From assembly GCA_964502775.1 (NCBI GenBank), contig CAZCYE010000031.1, positions 1 to 17,571 on the forward strand: DNA of 17,571 nucleotides, read 5' to 3'. The notes under the pieces were generated by a model. The model was not told the origin of the DNA and ran no database searches. It was given only the letters and a program-made list of their open reading frames with translations. How positions within the stretch are numbered: the first letter of the stretch is position 1; each line of letters begins with the position of its first letter. Of the stretch, positions 1 through 6,340 are shown piece after piece. The position numbers and the translations under genes are program-made. The stretch comes from CAZCYE01 sp964502775 (GTDB lineage: Bacteria; Actinomycetota; Acidimicrobiia; IMCC26256; PALSA-555).

Positions 1-762
1 CACCGCGTCGAGCACCGCACCGCGCACGCCACGCGCCTCCAGCACGCGCAGGGCCGCCGCCGTCGTGCCCCCCGGCGAGGTGACCGCGGCGCGCAAGGCC
101 TCGGGGCTCTGCTGCGGATCGTCGAGCAGGGCGGCCGCGCCGAGCAGGGTCTGGCGCACGAGCGCGTCGGCCACTGGTCTCGCGAGGCCCGCGAGCACCG
201 CGGCGTCGATCATCGCCTCGGCGAGCAGGAACACGTACGCCGGGCCCGAGCCCGAGACCGCGGTGACGGCGTCGAGCTGGGCCTCCGGCAACCGCACGAC
301 CGTGCCCACCGCACCCAGCACGCGCTCCGCCGTCTCGAGGTCCGCGCCGCTCGCCTCCGCACCGGCGGAGATCGCGGCCGCGCCGCGCCCGACCAGCGCC
401 CCCACGTTCGGCATCGCCCGCACCACGGGGCGGCCCGGGACCATGCGCTCGAGGTCGGCGACGGCTACGCCCGCCGCGAGCGAGATCACGAGCGTGCGCG
501 GTCCGAGCGTGTCGACGCAGGACCCAAGGGCGACAGCCACGTCGGCCGGCTTCGTCGCCACCACGACGGCGTCGGCATCAGCGGCGGCCCACGCCGGGCT
601 GGGGACCACGCGCACGCCGGGGAACGCCTCCTCCAGCACGCGCCGCCGCTCCGGATCCACCTCGGCCACGGCGAGCACCTCGGCGTCCCACCCGGCGTCG
701 AGCAGGCCCCCGACCAGGGCTTGACCCATCCGCCCACCGCCCAGCACCGCCAGCCGGTCCAT
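1..762 (-). CDS. proC: Pyrroline-5-carboxylate reductase ProC (3' end outside window)
   Basis: The enzyme reduces 1-pyrroline-5-carboxylate to proline with NAD(P)H, the last step of proline synthesis, in the cytoplasm. Reading leftward from ATG at 762, the protein opens with a dinucleotide-binding Rossmann turn (LAVLGGGRMGQALVGGLL, residues about 4-21). Next come the family strings VVATKPADV, VVRAMPNVGALVG and VSGSGPAYVFLLAEAMIDA, and near the window edge the C-terminal signature VTSPGGTTAAALRVLE. 254 codons are visible; the family is usually about 260-280 residues, so only a short C-terminal piece is missing. No Shine-Dalgarno is seen. Instead TAGGTT (774-769) lies 6 nt before the ATG, so the message is probably leaderless. 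Seen: motifs and start. Known: family function. Confidence 0.95.
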   Translation of the reverse strand, partial: MDRLAVLGGGRMGQALVGGLLDAGWDAEVLAVAEVDPERRRVLEEAFPGVRVVPSPAWAAADADAVVVATKPADVAVALGSCVDTLGPRTLVISLAAGVAVADLERMVPGRPVVRAMPNVGALVGRGAAAISAGAEASGADLETAERVLGAVGTVVRLPEAQLDAVTAVSGSGPAYVFLLAEAMIDAAVLAGLARPVADALVRQTLLGAAALLDDPQQSPEALRAAVTSPGGTTAAALRVLEARGVRGAVLDAV

Positions 763-768
763 TGGCTC

Positions 769-774
769 AACCTA
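769..774 (-). promoter_or_regulatory. Candidate -10 element of proC, leaderless
   Basis: TAGGTT on the minus strand fits the actinobacterial TANNNT -10 pattern and ends 6 nt before the proC ATG, which puts the transcription start at or next to the start codon. No convincing -35 is seen at 17-18 nt. Confidence 0.4.
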
Positions 775-864
775 CACACGGCGCCGCCGCGCCCGGCGCG
801 TGGTTAGCCCGCGCCGGGGTGGCCCCACGATGCGCACGACGCGTCTCCTCAGGCACCGACCCTT

Positions 865-906
865 CGGTCACCCACCCCTCGGTCATCCACTCCTCGGTCA
901 TCCGGG
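865..906. repeat. Imperfect 15-bp tandem repeat, nearly three units
   Basis: The units are CGGTCACCCACCCCT (865-879), CGGTCATCCACTCCT (880-894) and a partial CGGTCATCCGGG (895-906). The period is exactly 15 bp. On the minus strand the same bases read in one frame as a five-residue repeat (MTEEW, MTEGW, VTEGS). The repeat ends a few bases before a candidate -35 at 911, so it may also be a regulator-binding array. Confidence 0.7.
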
Positions 907-910
907 CTGA

Positions 911-940
911 TTGACCGATCGCCGGGCCCGGAATTACGGT
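911..940 (+). promoter_or_regulatory. Candidate promoter for the isochorismatase/S15 hydrolase unit
   Basis: TTGACC (911-916), 18-nt spacer, TACGGT (935-940), matching the TTGACN / TANNNT pattern of high-GC housekeeping promoters. The predicted start near 947 would leave a 5' leader of about 115 nt carrying the 16-bp palindrome. Confidence 0.45.
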
Positions 941-963
941 GCGCCCACGCCGGGGTGACGGTT

Positions 964-979
964 CGACGCTCGAGCGTCG
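964..979. promoter_or_regulatory. 16-bp perfect palindrome, candidate operator
   Basis: CGACGCTCGAGCGTCG is a perfect inverted repeat of two 8-bp halves without a spacer. GTGACG copies flank it at 955-960 and 979-984. It lies just downstream of the predicted transcription start of the hydrolase unit, where a repressor would bind. It could also fold as a short RNA hairpin. The regulator is not identified. Confidence 0.5.
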
Positions 980-1064
980 TGACGCCGCCCCGCGTCGGTA
1001 GTGCTCGCTGGGGCCGTGACGTGAATCGGAGGCGTCGGGGGCCGGCCGTTCGGAGGAGGTCGCG

Positions 1065-1787
1065 ATGGGTGCAGCACCGCAGCTCGAGGTCGACGCCAAG
1101 ATGATGCCGGTGTCCTTCTCGGTCGACGAGACGGCGCTGATCGTCGTCGACATGCAGCACGACTTCGTGAACCCGCAGGGCATGTTCGGGTCGTCGGGGA
1201 TCGACGTGTCGGGCGCGCAGGCGGTCATCGAGCCGATCGCTCGGGTGCTCCCACCCACGCGGGCCGCGGGCATCCGGGTGGTGTACCTCAAGATGGCGCT
1301 GCTGCCGGATCTGTCGGATTCGGGTGGAGAGGACGGCCCGAGCTGGCTCCACTACATGCGGGTGGGCTCGGAGGTCACCGCTCCGGACGGTCGTCCGAGC
1401 CGCGTGCTCATCCGTGACACCTGGAACACCGACATCGTCGACGAGCTGGCCCCCGAGCCCGAGGACACCGTGATCTACAAGCACCGGTTCAACGGTTTCT
1501 TCGAGACGGAGCTGGACGCGACGCTCAGGGGCTGGGGGGTCAAGAACCTCGTGTTCACGGGTTGCACCACCAGCGTGTGCGTCGAGTCGACGATCAGAGA
1601 GGCCTCGTTCCGCAACTACCACAACCTGCTGCTGACCGACTGCACCGCTGAGTCCCTGGGTGACGAGTTCCCGAGGACCAACTACGACGCGTCGCTGCTG
1701 GTGATCCAGACGTTGTTCGGCTCGACCGCCGAGTCGTCGGCGTACCTCGCCGGCATCAGCCGCCTGCCCGTCGCCACGAGCTCCTAG
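1065..1787 (+). CDS. Isochorismatase-family cysteine hydrolase (RutB-like)
   Basis: A 240-residue cytoplasmic hydrolase of the isochorismatase/nicotinamidase/ureidoacrylate amidohydrolase family. The triad expected for the family is visible: Asp29 in VVDMQHDF, Lys139 in YKHRFNGFF and nucleophile Cys172 in TGCTTSVCVEST. The cis-peptide stretch before the Cys is normal. The CVEST string and the downstream NY...LLVIQTLFGSTAESSAYL region resemble RutB (ureidoacrylate amidohydrolase) more than nicotinamidase, so an N-carbamoyl or amide substrate is a reasonable guess, but the substrate cannot be read from sequence. Start at 1065 is supported by GGAGGAGG five nt upstream; ATGs at 1101 and 1104 are alternatives. 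The S15 hydrolase gene follows after 9 nt, so the two are probably cotranscribed. Confidence 0.88.
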   Translation: MGAAPQLEVDAKMMPVSFSVDETALIVVDMQHDFVNPQGMFGSSGIDVSGAQAVIEPIARVLPPTRAAGIRVVYLKMALLPDLSDSGGEDGPSWLHYMRVGSEVTAPDGRPSRVLIRDTWNTDIVDELAPEPEDTVIYKHRFNGFFETELDATLRGWGVKNLVFTGCTTSVCVESTIREASFRNYHNLLLTDCTAESLGDEFPRTNYDASLLVIQTLFGSTAESSAYLAGISRLPVATSS

Positions 1788-1796
1788 TCCAGCTCC

Positions 1797-3629
1797 ATGG
1801 TCTTGGAGCGCGATCGCACCACCGCCGCCGAGGACGCGCGCGAACCCGCGGTCTCGTCGGGGCGTCGCGTTCGTGGATTGCTGGCGCGGCCCCGCAGCCG
1901 AGTCGCGGGAACCCAGCTGGCGGGGTGGGTCCCGAAGGCGGCGTCGAAGAAGCAGTACCGAGTGGTCCTCGACACCAACGTGGAGGTGCCGCTGCCCGAT
2001 GGGACCGTCCTCCGGGGCGATCTGTACCGACCGAAGGCGAAAGGGGCGTTCCCCACCCTGTTGGCCTGGTCGTGCTACACGAAGGACTTCCAACACACCG
2101 GCATCCCGTTTCCCTTCAACGAGTCCGGTGCGGTCACCAACATCGTGGCGCGTGGCTATTGCCACTTCTATGTGAACTCACGGGGCACCGGCCGATCCGG
2201 TGGTGAGTTCAACGGGCTCTTCTCGCCGCAGGAGCAGCAGGACATCGTCGACACGATCGAGTGGACCGCCGCACAGCCATGGTGCGACGGGAACGTGGGC
2301 ATGGTCGGGATGAGCTACTTCGCGGTCGTCCAGTACCTCGCCGCCGCGAAGCAGCCGCCGCATCTGCGCGCCATCTTCCCCTACCTCGGCTGGACCGACT
2401 ACTACCGCCACGCCATGTACCACGGCGGCGCACCCCAGACCGATTTCCTGAGCACCTTCTTCTCGGGCTCCGGCACGTTTGTCAACAAGCGGATGCCCCC
2501 GCGCGTGCGCCACGCCCTGAGCTTCCTCCTCGACCACGCGTGGTTCCAGTGGTTCATCAAGAACGTGTTCCTGCGCCTCGGCGACGACGGAATGGTCAAG
2601 AAGACCAAGCCCAACGAGGCCTGGCTCCGGCACTTCGCGACGATCGTGTTCGACGAGCGCGAGGACGGCCCCTTCTACCGTGAGCGCTCGGCGTGGGAGA
2701 ACCTCGACCGCATCCAGATCCCCGTGCTGATCGGGACCAACTGGGGGAACCCGGCGCTGCACACACCGGGCGCGTTCGAGGCCTGGCAGTACATCACGTC
2801 GCCCAAGCTGCTCTTCATCGGCCCGCCGAACGTGCGCTGGCCCTGGCAGGACTACCAGGGCGAGATGCTCGCCTGGTACGACCACCACCTGAAGGGTCTC
2901 GACACCGGCGTCGACGCGCTGGCTCCCGTTCGCTACTGGCTCCAGGGGGCCGAGCGGTGGCGGGAGGCAACGGATTGGCCCGTCCCCGGAGCCGAGACGG
3001 TGCGCCTGCACCTTGCGGCCCAAAGCGACGACCCGACCGAAGAGCATCTCCTGGCCCGAAGCGGGGCCGGTGAGCAGACCGAGCTCTCATTCCTGGGCAT
3101 CCCGCGTGGGCTGCGGTACTCGCCCCAGCTGGAGCGCTACGAGACGCAGGTCCTGCGCTACGCGACGGAACCCTTCGCCACGGACACCGAGGTTGTCGGC
3201 CCGATCAAGCTGCATCTCCGGCTGGCCGCGACCGCGGTCGACACCCACGTGGTGGCTCGCATCGTGGACCTCGCGCCCAACGGGAAGGTCCATCGGAAGC
3301 TCACGTGGGGCTGGCTCCAGGGCGTGCATCGGAAGATCGACCCCGCCCGGACGAGCGACGACGAGATCGTGCACGACCACACCACGTCGGTCCCACTCGT
3401 GCCGGGCGAGCCGGTCGAGCTCGACATCTCGCTGATCCCGGCCGCGAACCTGTTCCGCGCCGGGCATCGGCTCCTCCTCGAGGTCGCGAGCCGAGCCGAC
3501 ATCCTCGACGCCACGATGTTCGAGAACATCGCCTACTACGCCGAGCTGTCCCCGCCGTACCCGTGTCGCAACACCCTGTTCCACGGCCCCGATGGCAGCT
3601 ATCTCGAGATCCGGGTGCGCAACGACTGA
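1797..3629 (+). CDS. S15/CocE-NonD family alpha/beta hydrolase with PepX C-terminal domain
   Basis: A 610-residue protein with the X-Pro dipeptidyl-peptidase (S15)/cocaine-esterase layout. Residues about 50-370 form an alpha/beta hydrolase, with the strand VEVPLPDGTVLRGDLYRP, the oxyanion-side YVNSRGTGRSGG and the nucleophile elbow GMSYFA (Ser173). Residues about 400-610 form a PepX_C jelly roll (LRLAATAVDTHVVARIVDLAPNG region). WYDHHLKGLDTG before the second domain is a family hallmark. The usual Asp and His of the triad are not where expected: the GxW-x-D site reads NWGN (Asn318), and the GPW-x-H site reads GPPNVRW (342-348). No signal peptide is seen; the basic N-terminal 35 residues look unstructured. 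No Shine-Dalgarno precedes 1797, so it is likely coupled to the hydrolase gene upstream. The substrate is unknown: ester, amide or dipeptide. Confidence 0.85.
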   Translation: MVLERDRTTAAEDAREPAVSSGRRVRGLLARPRSRVAGTQLAGWVPKAASKKQYRVVLDTNVEVPLPDGTVLRGDLYRPKAKGAFPTLLAWSCYTKDFQHTGIPFPFNESGAVTNIVARGYCHFYVNSRGTGRSGGEFNGLFSPQEQQDIVDTIEWTAAQPWCDGNVGMVGMSYFAVVQYLAAAKQPPHLRAIFPYLGWTDYYRHAMYHGGAPQTDFLSTFFSGSGTFVNKRMPPRVRHALSFLLDHAWFQWFIKNVFLRLGDDGMVKKTKPNEAWLRHFATIVFDEREDGPFYRERSAWENLDRIQIPVLIGTNWGNPALHTPGAFEAWQYITSPKLLFIGPPNVRWPWQDYQGEMLAWYDHHLKGLDTGVDALAPVRYWLQGAERWREATDWPVPGAETVRLHLAAQSDDPTEEHLLARSGAGEQTELSFLGIPRGLRYSPQLERYETQVLRYATEPFATDTEVVGPIKLHLRLAATAVDTHVVARIVDLAPNGKVHRKLTWGWLQGVHRKIDPARTSDDEIVHDHTTSVPLVPGEPVELDISLIPAANLFRAGHRLLLEVASRADILDATMFENIAYYAELSPPYPCRNTLFHGPDGSYLEIRVRND

Positions 3630-3640
3630 AGGCGCACGTC

Positions 3641-3656
3641 GGCGACGCTCGTCGCC
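3641..3656 (+). terminator. Hairpin downstream of the S15 hydrolase gene
   Basis: GGCGAC-GCTC-GTCGCC is a perfect 6-bp stem with a 4-nt loop, starting 12 nt after the stop codon. No T-run follows, which is common in high-GC actinobacteria, so the terminator role is only likely. Confidence 0.4.
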
Positions 3657-3687
3657 ATCGCCTGATCACGTGCACGTCTCGGGGACG

Positions 3688-3716
3688 TTGACGCCCGACG
3701 GTGCCTGTGCTCGAAT
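3688..3716 (+). promoter_or_regulatory. Candidate promoter of the DUF4242 gene
   Basis: TTGACG (3688-3693), 17-nt spacer, TCGAAT (3711-3716). The predicted start is near 3723, giving a leader of about 20 nt that contains AGGAGG (3733-3738). Confidence 0.5.
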
Positions 3717-3743
3717 CGGCGCGCTGTCTCCCAGGAGGTTGAC

Positions 3744-3995
3744 GTGCCGCTGTACATGGACGTCCACAAGATTGAGGGCCCGGTCACACTCGATGATGTC
3801 AGGAAGGCTCATGCCGCCGACCTCGAGAAGCAGGCCGAGCACGGGGTGAGCTACCAGCGCTACTGGGTCTCCGAGGAGGCGGGGCGCATCTTCTGCCTGG
3901 TCGACGCGCCCGATGCCGACACGGCTGCCACCGTGCACCGCGAGGCCCACGGGCTCGTGGCCGACGAGATCTACGAGGTCACCGAGCACTCCTGA
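3744..3995 (+). CDS. DUF4242 (SCO4226-type, putative nickel-binding) small protein
   Basis: An 83-residue soluble protein that matches the DUF4242 family over its full length. Characteristic strings are MPLYMDVH (1-8), the AHAADL stretch (22-27), GVSYQRYWV (34-42), GRIFCLVDAPDA (47-58) and VHREAHGLVADEIYEV (64-79). The Streptomyces member SCO4226 was described as nickel-binding, from memory; the conserved His8, His23, His65 and His69 here could serve as ligands, but the metal and the role are not established. Start is GTG 3744, fixed by AGGAGG five nt upstream and by the family N-terminus. The gene has its own promoter and stands between the hydrolase unit and a DUF4389 gene. Confidence 0.85.
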   Translation: MPLYMDVHKIEGPVTLDDVRKAHAADLEKQAEHGVSYQRYWVSEEAGRIFCLVDAPDADTAATVHREAHGLVADEIYEVTEHS

Positions 3996-3999
3996 GGTA

Positions 4000-4032
4000 C
4001 CCACCGACCGGAGAGAGTTGACCCCCGGTGGG
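4000..4032 (+). repeat. Inverted repeat between the DUF4242 and DUF4389 genes
   Basis: CCCACCG (4000-4006) pairs perfectly with CGGTGGG (4026-4032) across a 19-nt loop. It starts five nt after the DUF4242 stop codon and encloses the next gene's candidate -35 (4018-4023). It could be a weak terminator of the upstream gene or an operator of the downstream one. Confidence 0.4.
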
Positions 4033-4047
4033 CTGGCACCCCATGAT
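4018..4047 (+). promoter_or_regulatory. Candidate promoter of the DUF4389 gene
   Basis: TTGACC (4018-4023), 18-nt spacer, CATGAT (4042-4047). The start would be near 4054, which excludes a GTG start at 4051 and favours ATG 4072, behind CAGAGGG (4059-4065). Confidence 0.4.
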
Positions 4048-4071
4048 CGAGTGACGGCAGAGGGTCCGCTG

Positions 4072-4671
4072 ATGCAGAGCAGCGCAGGTTCGTACCCGGC
4101 GACATTCACGTTCGACGCGCCCGAGCGGGTGGCGAACTGGCGACCTCTCGTCCACTGGCTGCTGGCCATCCCGCACTGGATCCTGCTCTACCTGATCGGC
4201 TACGCGTCCACGCTGCTGGCCTTGGTGTCGTGGGTCGTCATCCTGTTCACCGGCAAGATGCCCGCGGGACTCGCCGGCATCCAGATGCTGTACGTCCGCT
4301 ACTACCTCCGGGTCCAGACCTACGTCTACTTCCTACGCGAGGAGTACCCGCCGTTCGCGTTCGCCACCGATGCCGCGGACCCGGGTGACGACCCTCGGGT
4401 GAGGGTCGACTTCACGCCGCAGCTCGAGGGGCGCAACCGCGTCACCGTGTTCTTCCGGCTGCTGCTCGTGATCCCCCAAATGATCGTGGTGGCACTCCTC
4501 TTCGTGGGCCTCGTCGTGGTGGTGCTGATCGGCTTCTTCGCGGTGCTGTTCACGGGTCGCTGGCCGGCAGGCCTGCGGGACTTCACGGTCGGCGTGTGGC
4601 GGTGGTGGATGCGGGTCGAGGCGTACCTCCTGCTGCTCACCGACGAGTACCCGCCGTTCTCCCTCGACTGA
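4072..4671 (+). CDS. Duplicated DUF4389 membrane protein
   Basis: A 199-residue integral membrane protein made of two DUF4389 units. Unit one (about 24-96) holds a long hydrophobic stretch (WLLAIPHWILLYLIG onward), then ILFTGKMPAGL and REEYPPFAF. Unit two (about 124-197) repeats the order with FFRLLLVIPQMIVV, VLFTGRWPAGL and TDEYPPFSL. The shared FTG-[KR]-x-PAGL and EYPPF strings show an internal duplication. Each unit probably contributes two membrane-spanning segments, joined by an acidic linker (TDAADPGDD). The function of the family is not known to me. The frame is open back to 3913, but the upstream part overlaps the DUF4242 gene; ATG 4072 is chosen from the promoter and a weak ribosome site. 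It is the last gene before the assembly gap. Confidence 0.8.
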   Translation: MQSSAGSYPATFTFDAPERVANWRPLVHWLLAIPHWILLYLIGYASTLLALVSWVVILFTGKMPAGLAGIQMLYVRYYLRVQTYVYFLREEYPPFAFATDAADPGDDPRVRVDFTPQLEGRNRVTVFFRLLLVIPQMIVVALLFVGLVVVVLIGFFAVLFTGRWPAGLRDFTVGVWRWWMRVEAYLLLLTDEYPPFSLD

Positions 4672-4676
4672 CCGCC

Positions 4677-4776
4677 NNNNNNNNNNNNNNNNNNNNNNNN
4701 NNNNNNNNNNNNNNNNNNNNNNNNNNNNNNNNNNNNNNNNNNNNNNNNNNNNNNNNNNNNNNNNNNNNNNNNNNNN
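4677..4776. other. Assembly gap, 100 N
   Basis: Exactly 100 undetermined bases, the conventional placeholder for a gap of unknown length. Adjacency and distance of the DUF4389 gene and mshA are therefore not established. Confidence 0.98.
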
Positions 4777-4782
4777 ATGTGT

Positions 4783-4808
4783 TGTGACCGGGCCCGGCGT
4801 GTGTCACA
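4783..4808. repeat. Inverted repeat TGTGAC-N14-GTCACA at the contig edge
   Basis: The six-base arms at 4783-4788 and 4803-4808 are perfect complements. The 14-nt spacer contains most of CCGGGCCCGG. It resembles a regulator-binding site, but its target gene would lie in the gap or be unknown. Confidence 0.4.
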
Positions 4809-4948
4809 TTCACTGCCCGGTGCCGACGGGCGCCGGGTCGGGTGGGCCCGAGGTGCAGGAAGGGACTCTCCGTTCGGGGAAGTGCGGAGGGGACCGGAGC
4901 GTTCCTCGGGCTCCGCCCATCTCTCCAGACCTTCGCCGCTCCCGGAAG

Positions 4949-4963
4949 CACCGAGCGTCGGTG
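4949..4963 (-). terminator. Hairpin downstream of mshA
   Basis: CACCGA-GCG-TCGGTG is a perfect 6-bp stem with a 3-nt loop, 33 nt beyond the mshA stop. There is no U-tract, so this is a weak call. Confidence 0.35.
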
Positions 4964-4995
4964 GGGCTACGAGCAGCCGTGCCTCGGCGTCGCGC

Positions 4996-6219
4996 TCATC
5001 GGCACTGCACGGGCACGCACGCCGCCACGTCGCCGTAGAGGCGCCGGAGGCGCGCCGCCGCCAGGCTCCACGTGTGCCGCTCCGCTCGCGCCACGGACCG
5101 GCGGCCCATGGCCGCGCCGGCTTCCCCGAGCGCACGCTGCACCGCGGCCGCGAAGGCCCCCGGATCGCGGTCGGCCACGAGCAGCCCGGTCTCACCGTGG
5201 TCCACGATGGTGCGCAGCCCGCCGACGTCACTGGCGACCACCGGCGTTCCGGACGCGGCAGCCTCGAGTGCGACAAGCCCGAAGGACTCGGCGCGCGACG
5301 GGACCAGACACACGTCGGCCGCCTGGTACCAGGTGCCGAGCCGCTCGTGGGGCACCGGATCCACCCAGTGCACCCGATCGCCGATCCCGAGGTCGTCGGC
5401 GAGCTCGTGGAGGCGGGTGACCTCGGCCGGGCCGTCGGGGCCACTCGGCCCGCCCACGACCACGAGACGCGCGCGCGGTTCGGGCAGCTCGGCGAGGCAG
5501 CCGAGCGCGAGGTCGGCACCCTTGAGGGGCTGGAGCCGGCCGACGAAGAGCAGGATCGGGCCGTCGAGCGCCAGCCCGAGCGCGCGGCGCGCGGCGCGCC
5601 GGTCCCCGGGGCCGAACCGCGCGTGGTCGACACCCGGCGTGACGATCTCCACCCGTTCGGGGTCGGCGTCGTAGTGGGTGCAGAGCGTGGCGTGCTCCTC
5701 GGGCGTGGAGACGATGACGCGGTCGGCGCAGCGCACCACATCGAGCTCGGCCGCGGTGCGGCCGGCATCGTCGTCGTCGATCCCGGCCGCGGACTTCACC
5801 CGACCGAGGGTGTGGAACGTGGCCACGAGCGGGAGATCGAGCTCGTGCTTGAGCGCGTGACCCACCGCGCCCGAGATCCAGTAGTTGGTGTGGATGGCGT
5901 CGTAGGACTCGCCGGCATCGACCACGTGGTCACGGGCCGCGGCCACGAGCTCGGGGACCAACGCCGGGAGCTCGACCTTGGGGACCGGACGGCGCGGCCC
6001 GGCGTCGAGGTGGACCACTCGCACCCCCCGCTCCAGGACCGACACCGGTGGCTGCTCGGCGTGCTCGGCGCGGGTGAGGACGTCGCAGTCCACCCCGGAG
6101 CGGGCGAGGGCCTCAGCCAGCGAGCGCACGTACACGTTCATGCCGCCGCCGTCGCCGGTACCCGGCTGGGCGAGCGGCGACGTGTGCAGGCTCAACATGA
6201 GAACACGGGCCAGGGGCAT
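4996..6219 (-). CDS. mshA: D-inositol-3-phosphate glycosyltransferase MshA (GT4)
   Basis: MshA transfers N-acetylglucosamine from UDP-GlcNAc to 1-L-myo-inositol-1-phosphate, the first committed step of mycothiol synthesis, in the cytoplasm. The 407-residue product begins with the near-diagnostic MshA stretch SLHTSPLAQPGTGDGGGMNVYV (10-31). The inositol-phosphate side includes TNYWISG (111-117) and TFHTLGRVK (135-142). The GT4 C-terminal domain shows FVGRLQPLKG (Arg228, Lys233) and the E-x7-E motif ESFGLVALE (Glu311, Glu319). Length is close to the corynebacterial enzyme, about 418. ATG 6219 is preferred over TTG 6225. TAGGAT (6234-6229) lies 9 nt upstream, so the mRNA is nearly leaderless. 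A sucrose-phosphate-synthase-like GT4 is the main alternative, but the N-terminus argues for MshA. Confidence 0.88.
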   Translation of the reverse strand: MPLARVLMLSLHTSPLAQPGTGDGGGMNVYVRSLAEALARSGVDCDVLTRAEHAEQPPVSVLERGVRVVHLDAGPRRPVPKVELPALVPELVAAARDHVVDAGESYDAIHTNYWISGAVGHALKHELDLPLVATFHTLGRVKSAAGIDDDDAGRTAAELDVVRCADRVIVSTPEEHATLCTHYDADPERVEIVTPGVDHARFGPGDRRAARRALGLALDGPILLFVGRLQPLKGADLALGCLAELPEPRARLVVVGGPSGPDGPAEVTRLHELADDLGIGDRVHWVDPVPHERLGTWYQAADVCLVPSRAESFGLVALEAAASGTPVVASDVGGLRTIVDHGETGLLVADRDPGAFAAAVQRALGEAGAAMGRRSVARAERHTWSLAAARLRRLYGDVAACVPVQCR

Positions 6220-6228
6220 GACCAATGA

Positions 6229-6234
6229 ATCCTA
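6229..6234 (-). promoter_or_regulatory. Candidate -10 element of mshA
   Basis: TAGGAT on the minus strand, 9 nt before ATG 6219. CTGACC (6260-6255) is a possible -35, but its 20-nt spacing is too long to be convincing. Confidence 0.4.
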
Positions 6235-6340
6235 CCGACGCCAGCGCGGGGGACGGTCAGTCGGGCGGTGCGGGATCGGAACCGGCACGCCGGACGCGCG
6301 GCCATCTGGGCAACGCGGCGGCCCGCGGCGAGCCCGTCGC

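Larger units (their letters stand above)
763..1064. other. 302-base intergenic regulatory region between proC and the isochorismatase-family gene
   Basis: No convincing gene lies here. From left to right it holds the proC start region, a 15-bp imperfect direct repeat (865-906), a candidate promoter (911-940), a 16-bp perfect palindrome (964-979), three copies of GTGACG (955-960, 979-984, 1016-1021) and a strong ribosome binding site (GGAGGAGG, 1052-1059). The minus strand carries a 44-codon open frame over the repeat (901 to 767) without a ribosome binding site. Confidence 0.6.
4777..4995. other. Non-coding stretch after the gap
   Basis: 219 bases between the gap and the mshA stop codon. I see no recognisable gene. 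It carries an inverted repeat TGTGAC-N14-GTCACA (4783-4808) enclosing the palindrome CCGGGCCCGG, and a hairpin (4949-4963) near mshA. Confidence 0.5.

Noticed and set aside
767..901. 44-codon minus-strand ORF with the five-residue repeat, as a gene
   Set aside because: No ribosome site or -10 at a leaderless distance, and it runs into the proC promoter. Kept only as a repeat observation.
849..2165. 438-codon open frame on the minus strand opposite the isochorismatase-family gene
   Set aside because: The opposite strand carries a clear enzyme with an intact triad and ribosome site. The antisense product is Arg/Gly/His-rich low complexity, as expected from high third-position GC.
2178..3047. 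289-codon minus-strand frame opposite the S15 hydrolase gene
   Set aside because: Composition artefact; no domain strings and no start signals.
4783..4808. CRP-type binding site
   Set aside because: CRP half sites TGTGA/TCACA need a 6-nt spacer; here the distance is 16 nt.
4326..5768. 480-codon minus-strand frame running through the N gap
   Set aside because: It reads through 100 undetermined bases and lies over DUF4389 and mshA in other frames.
4777..6228. 483-codon plus-strand frame opposite mshA
   Set aside because: mshA is unmistakable on the minus strand; the product here is an Arg/Gly/His/Glu-rich shadow.
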